Notes: a model not told the origin generated them from the sequence alone. Counted from the stretch's first letter, positions 23,963 to 32,818 are shown. The stretch is 45,593 nt of DNA from REEB95 sp035632055 (GCA_035632055.1 DASQHO010000049.1:1-45593), one strand, 5' to 3'. Numbers and translations are program-made.

Positions 23963-25745
23963 CGCCAGTCCGCGCGGCTTTCTCGGCGTCGAGCGTTCGC
24001 TCCTCGGCAAACGCTGGCGCGAGCGCGGCGGCGATGCGCGTCTCGGGCTGGCGCTGACGCAGCGGCTCGGCGTGCCGGAGATTGTCGGGCGCATTCTTGC
24101 CGGTCGTGGCGTCACCGAGAACGAAGCCGAACGCTTTCTGGCACCGACGCTGCGCGACGCGTTGCCTGACCCCCTGTCGTTCAGGGGCATGGAAGAAGCC
24201 GTCGCACGCATCGTCGACGCCGTCCGCGGCAATGAGACGATCGCCGTCTTTGGCGACTACGACGTTGACGGCGCGACGGCATCGGCGCTGCTCAAACGCT
24301 TTCTCGAAACCGCCGGCGGCAAGGTCCGGGTCTATATCCCGGACCGGCAGCGCGAAGGCTACGGCCCTAATGCACCGGCGCTGCTGAAATTGAAAGCGGA
24401 AGGCGCGGCAGTCGTGATCACCGTCGATTGCGGCGTTACCGCATTCGCGCCGTTGGCCGAGGCGGCGGATGCCGGCCTCGATGTCATCGTCGTCGACCAT
24501 CACGTTGCCGAACCGAACCTGCCGCGCGCTTTGGCGGTCATCAATCCCAACCGGCTCGACGAAAGTGGCGCGCACGGCAATCTCGCCGCCGTCGGCGTTG
24601 CGTTCCTGCTCGCGGTCGCGGTTAATCGCGCGCTGCGCCAGGTTGGCCACTACACGGTGCGAACCGAGCCCGATCTGATGACGCTGCTCGACCTCGTGGC
24701 GCTCGGCACGGTGTGCGATGTCGTGCCGTTGACCGGACTCAATCGCGCGCTGGTGGCGCAGGGCCTCAGGGTGATGCGCCAGCGCCACAACACCGGCATT
24801 GCCGCGCTTGCCGACGCTGCGCGATTGGCCGAGCGCATCGACGCCTATCACGCTGGTTTCATTCTTGGTCCGCGCGTCAATGCCGGCGGCCGCGTCGGCG
24901 CCGCCGATCTCGGCACGCGGCTGCTGTCGACCAATGACGTGATCGAAGCACGCCAGATCGCCGCCGAGCTCGACCGCCTCAACGACGACCGCCGTACGAT
25001 CGAGGCCCGCGTGCTCGAGGAGGCGATTGCGCAGGTCGAGGCGAGCGATGTCAAATCGCCGCTAATCTTTGTGGCCAACACCGGTTGGCATGCCGGCGTC
25101 ATCGGCATCGTCGCCAGTCGACTTAAAGAACGCTATGGCCGGCCGGCGTTGGTGGCGGCAATCGAAAACGGCATCGCCAAAGGCTCGGGCCGTTCGGTCG
25201 CAGGCGTGGCGCTCGGTGCGGCGGTCATCGCCGCACGCCAGGCCGGGTTGCTGGTCAATGGCGGCGGCCATGCCATGGCGGCTGGCTTCACGGTCGAGAG
25301 CGGCAAGCTCGAGGCGTTGCGCGATTTCATGGCTGCGCGCGTTGCCGAAGCGCTCGGCGGACAAGAGCCGACGCCAGAGCTCGGCATCGACGGCGCGCTG
25401 GCTTGCGCCGCAGCAACACCGGAATTTGCGGCGCTGGTCGAGCGTCTGGCACCGTTCGGCACCGGCAACGCCGAGCCACGCTTCGCCTTCGCCAATTTGC
25501 GCGTGCTGCGCGCGACGGTGGTCGGTCGAGACCAGGCGCATGTCAGCTGCGCGCTCGGCGACGGTGCCGGCGCCGGCCGGCTCAAGGCGATTGCGTTCCG
25601 CGCGACCGAAAGTCCACTCGGTCCGGCGTTGCTTCGGTCGCAAGGCGCCGGGTTCCACATCGCCGGTCATATCCGCGCCGACAACTGGCAGGGCCGCGAA
25701 AGCGTGCAGCTGCTGATCGACGACGCGGCGCCCGCGCTCGGTTAA
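23952..25745 (+). CDS. recJ: Single-stranded-DNA-specific exonuclease RecJ
   Basis: 5'-3' single-strand exonuclease of recombination and mismatch repair, 597 aa. DHH-family motifs are present: FGDYDVDGATASALL (motif I, Asp metal ligands), VITVDCG, VDHHVAE (motif III, DHH), NPN, and LGTVCDVVPL. DHHA1 follows, with the glycine-rich NGGGHAMAAGFTVE, and then the C-terminal OB-like region. The start inside glpX gives the usual RecJ N-terminus (SLLGKRWRERGGD). The ohr gene follows after 33 bases. Confidence 0.97.
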   Translation: MDGNASPRGFLGVERSLLGKRWRERGGDARLGLALTQRLGVPEIVGRILAGRGVTENEAERFLAPTLRDALPDPLSFRGMEEAVARIVDAVRGNETIAVFGDYDVDGATASALLKRFLETAGGKVRVYIPDRQREGYGPNAPALLKLKAEGAAVVITVDCGVTAFAPLAEAADAGLDVIVVDHHVAEPNLPRALAVINPNRLDESGAHGNLAAVGVAFLLAVAVNRALRQVGHYTVRTEPDLMTLLDLVALGTVCDVVPLTGLNRALVAQGLRVMRQRHNTGIAALADAARLAERIDAYHAGFILGPRVNAGGRVGAADLGTRLLSTNDVIEARQIAAELDRLNDDRRTIEARVLEEAIAQVEASDVKSPLIFVANTGWHAGVIGIVASRLKERYGRPALVAAIENGIAKGSGRSVAGVALGAAVIAARQAGLLVNGGGHAMAAGFTVESGKLEALRDFMAARVAEALGGQEPTPELGIDGALACAAATPEFAALVERLAPFGTGNAEPRFAFANLRVLRATVVGRDQAHVSCALGDGAGAGRLKAIAFRATESPLGPALLRSQGAGFHIAGHIRADNWQGRESVQLLIDDAAPALG

Positions 25746-25778
25746 ACGAGCCGCCAAACATCAAAACGAGGAGGCACC

Positions 25779-26215
25779 ATGGACAAGATCAAACCGCTGT
25801 TTACTGCAATGGCAACCGCAACCGGCGGCCGCAACGGTCATACCCAGTCGGCCGACGGAATCGTCTCGATCGACCTGTCAGTTCCGAAAGCGATGGGCGG
25901 GCCGGGCAAGCCCAACACCGGAACGCCCGAGCATTTGTTTGCGGCCGGCTACGCCGCTTGCTTCGGCGGCGCGATCGATTTCGTCGGACGTCAGCGCAAG
26001 CAGGATGCCAGCAAGGTGACCGTCACGTGCTCGGTGTCGATCGGACCGCGCGACGGCGGCGGCTTCGGCATCGCGGCCAAGCTGCGCGTCGAAGACAAGA
26101 GCCTGAAGCAGGCCGACCTCGAGGCGCTGGCGCGCGAGGCGCACGAAAAATCTGTCCTTACTCGCACGCCACCCGCAACAACGTCGACGTGCAATTCGAG
26201 ATCGTCGGCGCCTAG
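25779..26215 (+). pseudogene. Organic hydroperoxide resistance protein (Ohr/OsmC), frameshifted near the C-terminus
   Basis: Ohr reduces organic and lipid hydroperoxides with two cysteines. The gene begins with GAGGAGG upstream of ATG and encodes VSIDLSVPKAMGGPG, GTPEHLFAAGYAACFGGAIDF (peroxidatic Cys) and up to AREAHEK. There the frame is lost: sequence 26146-26150 is A5 where A6 would continue KICPYSHATRNNVDVQFEIVGA, which is found in the +2 frame and ends at 26215, the expected Ohr terminus (about 145 aa). As written, translation instead runs to 26552 through the neighbour's antisense strand and lacks the resolving Cys of ICPYS. The cause is either a real inactivating deletion or a homopolymer sequencing error. 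No ohrR is adjacent. Confidence 0.9.
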
Positions 26216-26225
26216 CAACCAACCG

Positions 26226-27404
26226 TCACGGCGTGCTGCCGCGCAACGAGGCGGCATGGCCGGGCAATTTGAGCGATCCCACGCGGACGAGCTTGCCGCC
26301 GGCGAGCCGCAGCACAGTCAAATCACTGTCCAGATCGTTGGCGACATAGGCATAGCGGCCGTCCGGACTGAACGCGACGCCCTCGGCGAGCCGACCGACG
26401 TCGATCTCCGAAACTTTGCGCACGCTCTTCCCCTCGACTTTGAGCACGACCGCAACCGAATGGTCATGGTGAAAAAACACGCCCGGCGGGACGTTGCCGG
26501 CGCCATTTGTCAGCACAGTCACCGCAACATCACTTTTCGGACTGACCGCTAGGCCTTCTGGCGCGTCCCCGACCGTCACCTGGTCGACGACACGCGGCGG
26601 ATCGAGGGTCATGTCGATGACCGCGACTGTGTCGGCCTGTCCGTCCGCGCTGCCTGTCGCACCATTGTTGTTGACCAAGCCGAATTTGCCGTCAGGTGTA
26701 ATCTGTACATTGTATGGAAACACACCCGTGATCATGTCGTAGCCCTTGTAGGTCACGTTTGTGCCGTCGATGTCGAGCAGGGCAACCTTGTCCGCACCAG
26801 CTTTTGCAGCGAGAGCGTGTTTTCCGTCTGGCGTGATTGCAATGGCCGAAACCTGCTGACTCGGTGCACCCGCGGGCGCGACCGCCACGTTGCCGACGAG
26901 CGAGACGCTCTTGCCGCTTATTGTGAGGACGCTGACCGTGTTGTCGGCGCGGTTAGCGACCAGCGCGAGCGTGCCAGCGCGGTTGATCGCCAGACCCGAC
27001 GGCTGCTTGCCGAGTTGAATCTTGGTGAGCACTACGGGCGGCGATACGGTCAAATCGATCACGAACAGCGTCGTGTCTGGCACGTTCTTCAGACTGTCGC
27101 CGTCCTTGACCACATCGAGCGAATTGGCGACCAATGCGAGCTTGTTATCCGGCGTAACGGCGAGATTGGTCGGCGGACCGACGATCGAATTTTCGAGCGG
27201 CAGATTGGCCACGATCTTGGGATGCGCCGGGTCACGGATGTTGATGATGGTGACCGTGTCCTTGCCGGGCAGGCTCAGCTTGAGCTTACCAGCATCGTCG
27301 TAAACCGCTTTTTCGTCGTTGCCGACAATCAGATACTGAGCCTGCGCCGCACCGGCACAGACCATGACCGCGGCCAGCACAGCCGCGCTGAAGATCTTTG
27401 GCAT
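26226..27404 (-). CDS. Exported YVTN-type beta-propeller protein
   Basis: 392 aa with a cleavable signal peptide (MPKIFSAAVLAAVMVCAGAAQA). The mature part is a series of about 40-50-residue blades with repeats of the kind NLAVTPDNKLALVAN, GLAINRAGTLALVAN, AIAITPDGKHALAA, VQITPDGKFGLVNN, GLAVSPKSDVAVTV and GVAFSPDGRYAYVAN, predicting a seven-bladed propeller in the periplasm. No catalytic residues or metal motif are obvious apart from the HHDHS stretch near residue 315. A binding or scaffold role is likely; the ligand is unknown. It ends 10 bases from the convergent ohr gene. Confidence 0.88.
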   Translation of the reverse strand: MPKIFSAAVLAAVMVCAGAAQAQYLIVGNDEKAVYDDAGKLKLSLPGKDTVTIINIRDPAHPKIVANLPLENSIVGPPTNLAVTPDNKLALVANSLDVVKDGDSLKNVPDTTLFVIDLTVSPPVVLTKIQLGKQPSGLAINRAGTLALVANRADNTVSVLTISGKSVSLVGNVAVAPAGAPSQQVSAIAITPDGKHALAAKAGADKVALLDIDGTNVTYKGYDMITGVFPYNVQITPDGKFGLVNNNGATGSADGQADTVAVIDMTLDPPRVVDQVTVGDAPEGLAVSPKSDVAVTVLTNGAGNVPPGVFFHHDHSVAVVLKVEGKSVRKVSEIDVGRLAEGVAFSPDGRYAYVANDLDSDLTVLRLAGGKLVRVGSLKLPGHAASLRGSTP

Positions 27405-27463
27405 GGCAACCCCCTTGGACAGCCGCCCTGTTTCGGCCGCAAGGGCACTATGTCACGCCGTGG

Positions 27464-29383
27464 TCAGGGCAGCCAGCGCACCTTCCACGCTTGGAACATC
27501 AGCACGGTCCATAGCGGATATTGCCAATTGCGCGCGCCCGACAAATGTTCGCGCCATTTGGCGCGGATCGGCGCTGGATCGAACACGCCTTCGGCGGCGA
27601 GGCGGCGTTCGCCGAGCAGATCTTCCGCCCACTCCTTGAGCGGCCCGCGCAGCCAGGAATCGATCGGCACGCCAAAACCCATCTTCGGTCTATCAATGAG
27701 TGCTTTTGGAACGTAGCGGTCGAGCACCCCGCGCAGCACGCGCTTGCCCACGCCGCCGCTCGCCTTGAGTGCCGGCTTCAGGCGCCACGAGAATTCGACG
27801 ACGCGATGATCGAGCAGCGGCACACGTGCTTCGAGCGACACCGCCATCGATGCGCGGTCGACCTTGGTGAGGATGTCGTCCGGCAAATAGGTGAGGGTGT
27901 CGAGATACTGCATGCGTTCGACCGGATCGGGCACGCGCGCGGCGAGACTTTCGTCCCACAGCAGACCCTTGGGCTCGGCGCCGCCGCGCACGATGGCGTC
28001 GGGATTGTCCCAATGTGTCACCATCAGGCGATAGAAATCGCCCGGCGTGCCGGCGAGCGCACCGGCGAGCTTGTGCACGCGATCGCCGAATTGCGGAATC
28101 GCCCACGAGCCGAGGGCCGACCAGGTGCTGGGCGCGACACTCTTTACCGCCGCCGCGGCGAGGCCGCGCGCGCCGCGCGGCACCACGTCGAGCACGCGGC
28201 GCACGGCCTCGGACCGGAAATAGCGTGTGTAGCCGGCGAATAATTCGTCGCCGCCATCGCCCGAGAGCGCAACCGTGACGTGCCGGCGGGTCATCTCCGA
28301 TACCAGGAATGTCGGAATCTGGGATGAATCGGCGAACGGCTCATCGTACATGTCGGGCAGGCGCGGAATCACTTCGAGTGCATGGCTGGGCTCGACGTAA
28401 AGTTCGGTGTGGTCGGTGCCGAGATGCCGAGCGACTTGCGCGGCATGCGGCGCTTCGTTGAAACCTTTCTCGTGGAAGCCGATCGAAAACGAGCGCACCG
28501 GACGGTTGCTGCTCTTTTGCATCAGCGCCAGCACGGTCGATGAATCGATGCCGCCCGAAAGGAACGCGCCCAACGGCACATCGGCGACCATGCGGCGCTT
28601 GATGGCGTCGGTGAGCAGCGCGTCGAGAATCTGCACCGCTTCGTCCTCGCTGCCCGCGAAGCGGTCGGCCTGACCTTTGGCAGCGACATCGTCGAGCGAC
28701 CAGAAGGTGCGGATCTCGACGGGCTTTCCCGCGTGCGCCACCAAAACCGTGCCCGGCGCAAGCTGACGCACGCCCTGATAGATGCCGCGCGAGCCCGGCA
28801 CATAGGCGAAGCGCAAGAAGGCGACGACAGCGTCGCGGTCGAGTTCGGGCGACCAGTCTTTCACCGCGCGCAGTGCCTTGAGCTCGGAACCGAACAGGAT
28901 CTGTTCGCCGGTTTCGAGCCAGAACATCGGTTTGATGCCGAGCCGGTCGCGCACGAGATAGAGCGTTCGTTCTTGGCGATCCCATAGGGCGAGGGCGAAC
29001 ATGCCGATGAGGCGCTTCAGCGTCGCTTCGACGCCCCAGACGGCGAAACCCTCGAGCATCACTTCCGTATCGCAATGGCCGCGAAACTTGCGGCCGGCGG
29101 CCTCGAGCTCGGGCTTGAGGGCGTCGACGTTATAGACCTCGCCGTTAAACGAGACGACAAAACGGCCGCACGACGACACCATCGGCTGCGCGCCGGCGGG
29201 CGAGAGATCGATGATCGACAGCCGACGATGGCCGAGCGCGATGCCGGCCGCGGCGTCGACCCAGACGTCGCCGGCATCGGGCCCGCGATGCAGCAGCGCG
29301 TCGGCCATGGCACGGCCCTGCGCCGTCAGCGCTTCAGGCGCACGCCGTGCGCGATAATCGAACAGCCCGGCAACGCCGCACAT
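27464..29383 (-). CDS. asnB: Asparagine synthase (glutamine-hydrolysing)
   Basis: AsnB transfers amide nitrogen from glutamine to aspartate using ATP. In the 639-aa protein, Cys2 (after Met removal the N-terminal nucleophile) starts the class II glutaminase domain (MCGVAGLFDYR, LGHRRLSIIDL, SFNGEVYN, LVRDRLGIKPMFW). The synthetase domain has the PP-loop LSGGIDSS at residues 275-282 and YDEPFADSSQIPT, ALSGDGGDELFAGYTRY and KVDRASMAVSLEARVPLLDH. AsnB-like amidotransferases also act in polysaccharide clusters, but no such cluster is here, so plain asparagine synthesis is the simpler call. The start is fixed by the Met-Cys. Confidence 0.94.
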   Translation of the reverse strand: MCGVAGLFDYRARRAPEALTAQGRAMADALLHRGPDAGDVWVDAAAGIALGHRRLSIIDLSPAGAQPMVSSCGRFVVSFNGEVYNVDALKPELEAAGRKFRGHCDTEVMLEGFAVWGVEATLKRLIGMFALALWDRQERTLYLVRDRLGIKPMFWLETGEQILFGSELKALRAVKDWSPELDRDAVVAFLRFAYVPGSRGIYQGVRQLAPGTVLVAHAGKPVEIRTFWSLDDVAAKGQADRFAGSEDEAVQILDALLTDAIKRRMVADVPLGAFLSGGIDSSTVLALMQKSSNRPVRSFSIGFHEKGFNEAPHAAQVARHLGTDHTELYVEPSHALEVIPRLPDMYDEPFADSSQIPTFLVSEMTRRHVTVALSGDGGDELFAGYTRYFRSEAVRRVLDVVPRGARGLAAAAVKSVAPSTWSALGSWAIPQFGDRVHKLAGALAGTPGDFYRLMVTHWDNPDAIVRGGAEPKGLLWDESLAARVPDPVERMQYLDTLTYLPDDILTKVDRASMAVSLEARVPLLDHRVVEFSWRLKPALKASGGVGKRVLRGVLDRYVPKALIDRPKMGFGVPIDSWLRGPLKEWAEDLLGERRLAAEGVFDPAPIRAKWREHLSGARNWQYPLWTVLMFQAWKVRWLP

Positions 29384-29524
29384 CAGGCGGCCGGAAGCAG
29401 GTGAGGGAATCGCATCGCGGCGGAGTGTGCCGATGCAATCCGCCGCCGTCGAGAGCGCTTTCGACTCGCGGCGGCCTGCGGCGAAGGTTGCTTTATCCGG
29501 CGCGGACCGCTAGATGAAGCGGCG

Positions 29525-29601
29525 CGTCCCCATCGTCTAGAGGCCCAGGACATCGCCCTTTCACGGCGGTAACGCGGGTTCGAATCCCGCTGGGGACGCC
29601 A
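29525..29601 (+). tRNA. tRNA-Glu (anticodon TTC)
   Basis: 77-base cloverleaf with acceptor arms GTCCCCA/TGGGGAC, discriminator G and encoded CCA at 29599-29601. The anticodon stem TCGCC/GGCGG surrounds loop CTTTCAC, giving anticodon TTC at 29559-29561. The T-arm is GCGGG-TTCGAAT-CCCGC. It reads GAA and GAG. Confidence 0.97.
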
Positions 29602-29794
29602 GTCCTGAACAAAGCTGAACATTTCCGGAGTGTCCCTTTGACGCGACCGCTGGAGCGTGCCGTTCGATCGAAATATCCACACTTCGCCGTCATCGGCCTC
29701 TAGGTGTTCGCCGCCCTAAGCTACTGGCAAAACAATGACGCGGAACCCGTTACCAACTCCATTCCGTGCGATGGGCCGATGCTATCGTCGGCGG

Positions 29795-30238
29795 ATGAAT
29801 GCGACGGTTCTCGCTGGCGCGGCGGCGGGGCTGACGCTGGCACTCGGCGTGCCTGCGGCGTATGCGGCGCCGCTCACAATCGTCGTCGACAATGTCTGCA
29901 GCGCCAAGGGCGAGATCGATCTGACGGTCTTTGTCGCTGACAATTGGCTTTCCGACCGGAGCGAGGGCCGTGACCGTCAGCTGCCCGCGCAAGCCGGATC
30001 GGTGACCTTCCACTTCGACTTGCCGCCCGGCACCTATGCCGCCGCCGCCTTTCACGACGCCAACGGCAACGGCAAATTCGACAAGAACCTCGTCGGCTGG
30101 CCGCTCGAAGGCTTTGGCTTTTCGAATAAAGCCCAGGTCAGATTCTTCCGCCCACCGAACTTCGCCGCCGCGAGCTTCACGCTGCCGCCCGAAGGCGCGA
30201 CCGAGATGCTCCAACTCGATTATTGGAGCAAATGTTGA
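29795..30238 (+). CDS. Exported DUF2141-family protein
   Basis: 147 aa with a signal peptide (MNATVLAGAAAGLTLALGVPAAYA). The mature domain is DUF2141-like: LTIVVDNVCSAKGEIDLTVFVADNWLSD, then FHFDLPPGTYAAAAFHDANGNGKFDKNLVGWPLEGFGFSNKA. The acidic DANGNGKFD loop looks like a calcium-binding EF-hand-type loop. The function is unknown. ATG 29795 is chosen to give a clean signal peptide, preceded by GGCGG only. A near-match to an EcfG promoter (GGAAC at 29742-29746, CGTG at 29765-29768, spacing 18) lies upstream. The region between tRNA-Glu and this gene otherwise shows nothing. Confidence 0.82.
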   Translation: MNATVLAGAAAGLTLALGVPAAYAAPLTIVVDNVCSAKGEIDLTVFVADNWLSDRSEGRDRQLPAQAGSVTFHFDLPPGTYAAAAFHDANGNGKFDKNLVGWPLEGFGFSNKAQVRFFRPPNFAAASFTLPPEGATEMLQLDYWSKC

Positions 30239-30334
30239 GGCGGGCACAGCTGCATCTGACCGCTCAACTTGACTAATCCTGCCGGCTACGAGAGCCTCGG
30301 CGTGCTATCCGGGTGAACAAACTCGAGCGCGGTG

Positions 30335-30946
30335 ATGGCAAACAGGCGAAACCTCAAATCGCTGGTCACGAACGTCAAAGCGCGTATCGAAGCCAGCCAG
30401 AAGAACCCCGCGGACAATCCACCTTGGGTGAAGCAAGTTGCGCTGCTGACGGGCGTGCTGGCGGCCTTATCCGGATTTCTGATCGTCCGCTCGACGGCCG
30501 TCACCAACAACGCAATCTACGAAAGCAACCAGGCGATCCTGTCGCAGACCGAAGCTTCGGATGCGTGGACCGAATACCAGGCCGACAGCATCAAGGCGCG
30601 CATCGTTGAAACCGCGTTGGCCACGGCGGCCGACTTGAGCGCCGCAAGCCGCGCCACGTTGAACAAACAAGCGGCCGATCTGCGCGACCGCCAGCCCAAG
30701 ATCAAACAGACCGCCACCGACAAGACCGCGGACCGCGACCGGCATCTGCAGGTCGGACTCAATTGGCTCGCCCAAAAAGATCTGCTCGGCTACGCCGGTC
30801 TTGCGGCACAGCTCGGCATCGCGCTGGCATCGGTCGCGGCCATGGTGCGCTGGCGTACGCCGTTCATCGTCGGCATTGCCGCCGGCGCGGTTTGCGCCGC
30901 GATCACCGCGTACGCTTTCGTGGCGTATTACGGCCTCGCGCCCTAG
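30335..30946 (+). CDS. DUF4337-like membrane protein
   Basis: 203 aa. A cytoplasmic N-terminus (about 30 residues) is followed by a transmembrane helix (VALLTGVLAALSGFLIV), a polar helical segment (TNNAIYESNQAILSQTEASDAWTEYQADSIKARIVE) and two C-terminal membrane helices (LAAQLGIALASVAAMV and FIVGIAAGAVCAAITAYAFVAYY). The SQTEASDAWTEYQADSIK word is typical of DUF4337 proteins; no biochemical role is known. A GTG at 30332 directly precedes the chosen ATG. It is convergent with the DUF3096-type gene (3-base gap). Confidence 0.8.
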   Translation: MANRRNLKSLVTNVKARIEASQKNPADNPPWVKQVALLTGVLAALSGFLIVRSTAVTNNAIYESNQAILSQTEASDAWTEYQADSIKARIVETALATAADLSAASRATLNKQAADLRDRQPKIKQTATDKTADRDRHLQVGLNWLAQKDLLGYAGLAAQLGIALASVAAMVRWRTPFIVGIAAGAVCAAITAYAFVAYYGLAP

Positions 30947-30949
30947 CGC

Positions 30950-31099
30950 TCAGCGCAGGAAGTGCGGCCACAGCCCGGTCACGCCGACGATGATCAGATA
31001 GATCGCGACGATGAAGTTGAGCAGGCGAGGCACCAGGAGGATCAAAATACCGCAAATCAACGCGGCCAGCGGCGTGATCAGAACAACATTCAAGGTCAT
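30950..31099 (-). CDS. DUF3096-type small membrane protein
   Basis: 49 aa, two hydrophobic helices: LITPLAALICGILILLV and LLNFIVAIYLIIVGVTGLW. The shape and sequence match the short DUF3096 family of unknown function. ATG 31099 has GGAG at -13 to -10 upstream; an in-frame GTG at 31183 would add 28 residues of non-family sequence and would overlap the promoter described next. A perfect EcfG-type promoter lies at 31156-31181 on the same strand, placing the start of transcription about 50 bases upstream, so induction by general stress is likely. Confidence 0.8.
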   Translation of the reverse strand: MTLNVVLITPLAALICGILILLVPRLLNFIVAIYLIIVGVTGLWPHFLR

Positions 31100-31155
31100 G
31101 TAATCGGCTCCATGATTTTGGGCAGGTGAGCCTGAAATTCGACCACGATGAGTCA

Positions 31156-31181
31156 AACGCCACGTCCAGCGACGCGGTTCC
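31156..31181 (-). promoter_or_regulatory. EcfG (general stress sigma factor) type promoter
   Basis: On the minus strand GGAAC (31181-31177), 17 bases, then CGTT (31159-31156). This is an exact match to the alphaproteobacterial EcfG/SigT consensus GGAAC-N16/17-CGTT. It points at the DUF3096-type gene starting at 31099. The remainder of 31100-31261 shows no other clear signal. Confidence 0.7.
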
Positions 31182-31261
31182 ACATATCATTGGTGGTGCA
31201 TCTTGATTACACGGTCCGGCAGCGCCACAGTTAATAGGCGGCCCCATTGCGATGGTGCCCC

Positions 31262-31669
31262 ATGGTCAAGCGGTTGCTACTGGTCGTCTTGCTGAGCGTG
31301 TTGGCGCACACCGCCGACGCGCAAATCCAACTGCGCCTGTTTCAGCAGCAGGCGGTTTGGCACCTGCAGCAGCAAGAACGGCAAGCGCTCGCAGCACGGC
31401 AGGATCGCCGGCAGCAGGCGCTGCGCGCGCAGTACGATCTGTTGCGGCTGCAAGATCTGCAAACGCGCCGGGCAACCCTGGTCCAACAGGAATCGCCGCA
31501 GGACCATTTGCGGGACCTGCGGCAGAATCAGCAGTTCCAGATCCAGCGGCAGCAACAGCAACTTCAGCAAACGCAACAACTTCAGCAGCAATTGCTCTTG
31601 CAGCAACATCTGATGCAGCAGCAACCGCCTGACCCGCCGCTCAACCAATCGCCGAACGCGGGACGCTAG
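31262..31669 (+). CDS. Exported glutamine-rich hypothetical protein
   Basis: 135 aa. A signal peptide (MVKRLLLVVLLSVLAHTADA, cleavage before QIQL) precedes a mature part in which roughly a third of residues are Gln, mixed with Leu and Arg, in runs such as QRQQQQLQQTQQLQQQLLL. It ends with a Pro/Asn tail. The composition predicts an amphipathic coiled coil or low-complexity helix. I do not recognise a family. ATG 31262 is used; an in-frame upstream ATG at 31247 lengthens the signal by 5 residues. The Gln run is CAG/CAA-rich DNA, a potential site of repeat-length change. Confidence 0.65.
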   Translation: MVKRLLLVVLLSVLAHTADAQIQLRLFQQQAVWHLQQQERQALAARQDRRQQALRAQYDLLRLQDLQTRRATLVQQESPQDHLRDLRQNQQFQIQRQQQQLQQTQQLQQQLLLQQHLMQQQPPDPPLNQSPNAGR

Positions 31670-31750
31670 CGCGAACGCATTGGCGTTACGCGTGGTTTGT
31701 GCCAGAACTGCCGGCCCGGACTATCCTCGCCAGCAGGAGCGGCGCCAACC

Positions 31751-32818
31751 ATGCCCAAAGGCCAAACCCACAAAATCGCGGTTATCGAAGGCGATGGCAT
31801 CGGGCACGAGGTCGTGCCGGAAGGCATTCGCGTCCTCGAAAAAGCCGCGCGCGAGTTTGGCTTCGCGCTGCAGTTCAAGCACTTCGACTGGTCGTGCGAA
31901 AAATTCGCCAAGACGGGCCGCATGATGCCGGCGGACGGTCTCGATCAGCTCCGCAAGTTCGATGCGATCTATCTGGGTGCGGTGGGATTTCCCGGCGTGC
32001 CGGATCACGTCTCGTTGTGGGGCCTGCTGATTCCGATCCGCCGCAATTTCCTACAATACGTCAACATGCGGCCGGTGCGGCTGCTTAAGGGTCTCGAGAG
32101 CCCGCTCAAGGGCCGCACGCCGAAAGACATCGACATGATCGTGATCCGCGAGAACGTCGAAGGCGAATATTCCGAAATCGGCGGCCGGCTTTATGCCGGC
32201 ATGGAGGAGGAGGCGGCATTCCAGCAGGCGGTGTTCACGCGCAAGGGATGCGACCGCATCATGCGCTTTGCCTTCGAGCTGGCGAAGAAACGACCGAAGA
32301 AACATGTGACATCGGCCACAAAATCTAACGGCATCAGCATCTCAATGCCGTATTGGGACGAGCGCTTCGCGGCGATGAAAAAGAACTATCCCGGCGTGAC
32401 GGCCGATCAGTTCCTGATCGACATCTTCTGCGCCCACATGGTGCGCCATCCCGATTGGTTCGACGTCATCGTCGCCAGCAATCTGTTCGGCGACATCCTG
32501 TCGGATCTGGCACCGGCGGTGGCGGCCGGCATCGGCATCGCACCCGGCGCCAACATCAATCCTGAAAAAGACTATCCGTCGATGTTCGAACCGGTGCACG
32601 GCTCGGCGCCCGACATTGCCGGCAAGAGCATCGCCAACCCGATCGGCCAGATCTGGTCCGGCGCGATGATGCTCGACCACCTCGGCCATCCGCATGCCGG
32701 CGCCGCCATCGTCAAGGCGATCGAGACCGTGATTGCCGAAACCAAGTTGCGGACGCCCGACCTTGGCGGCAGGACGAAGACCAGCGAGATGGGCAAGGCG
32801 ATCGCTGACGCGTTGTAA
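31751..32818 (+). CDS. Tartrate dehydrogenase/decarboxylase-type isocitrate/isopropylmalate dehydrogenase family protein
   Basis: 355 aa, beta-decarboxylating dehydrogenase fold. Key features: IAVIEGDGIGHEVVPEG at the N-terminus, GAVGFPGVPDHVSLWGLLIPIRR (TtuC-type substrate loop), NMRPVRLL, DMIVIRENVEGEYSEIGG, the catalytic-lysine region TSATKSNGISISMPYWDE, the metal-binding DVIVASNLFGDILSDLA, and the NAD-binding EPVHGSAPDIAGKSIANPIG. The VGFPGVPDHVSLWGL segment favours the tartrate dehydrogenase/decarboxylase (TtuC; acts on tartrate and D-malate with NAD) over LeuB. ATG 31751 is preceded by AGCAGGAG. The MHS transporter about 300 bases downstream could import the substrate. Confidence 0.88.
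   Translation: MPKGQTHKIAVIEGDGIGHEVVPEGIRVLEKAAREFGFALQFKHFDWSCEKFAKTGRMMPADGLDQLRKFDAIYLGAVGFPGVPDHVSLWGLLIPIRRNFLQYVNMRPVRLLKGLESPLKGRTPKDIDMIVIRENVEGEYSEIGGRLYAGMEEEAAFQQAVFTRKGCDRIMRFAFELAKKRPKKHVTSATKSNGISISMPYWDERFAAMKKNYPGVTADQFLIDIFCAHMVRHPDWFDVIVASNLFGDILSDLAPAVAAGIGIAPGANINPEKDYPSMFEPVHGSAPDIAGKSIANPIGQIWSGAMMLDHLGHPHAGAAIVKAIETVIAETKLRTPDLGGRTKTSEMGKAIADAL

Noticed and set aside
25779..26552. A 257-aa protein as an extended Ohr
   Set aside because: Residues after AREAHEK are antisense of the beta-propeller gene and unlike any Ohr; a single missing A explains the extension better.
29607..29620. GAAC-N6-GAAC resembling an alphaproteobacterial SOS box
   Set aside because: The spacing is 6 instead of the required 7, it directly follows tRNA-Glu, and no repair gene is adjacent.
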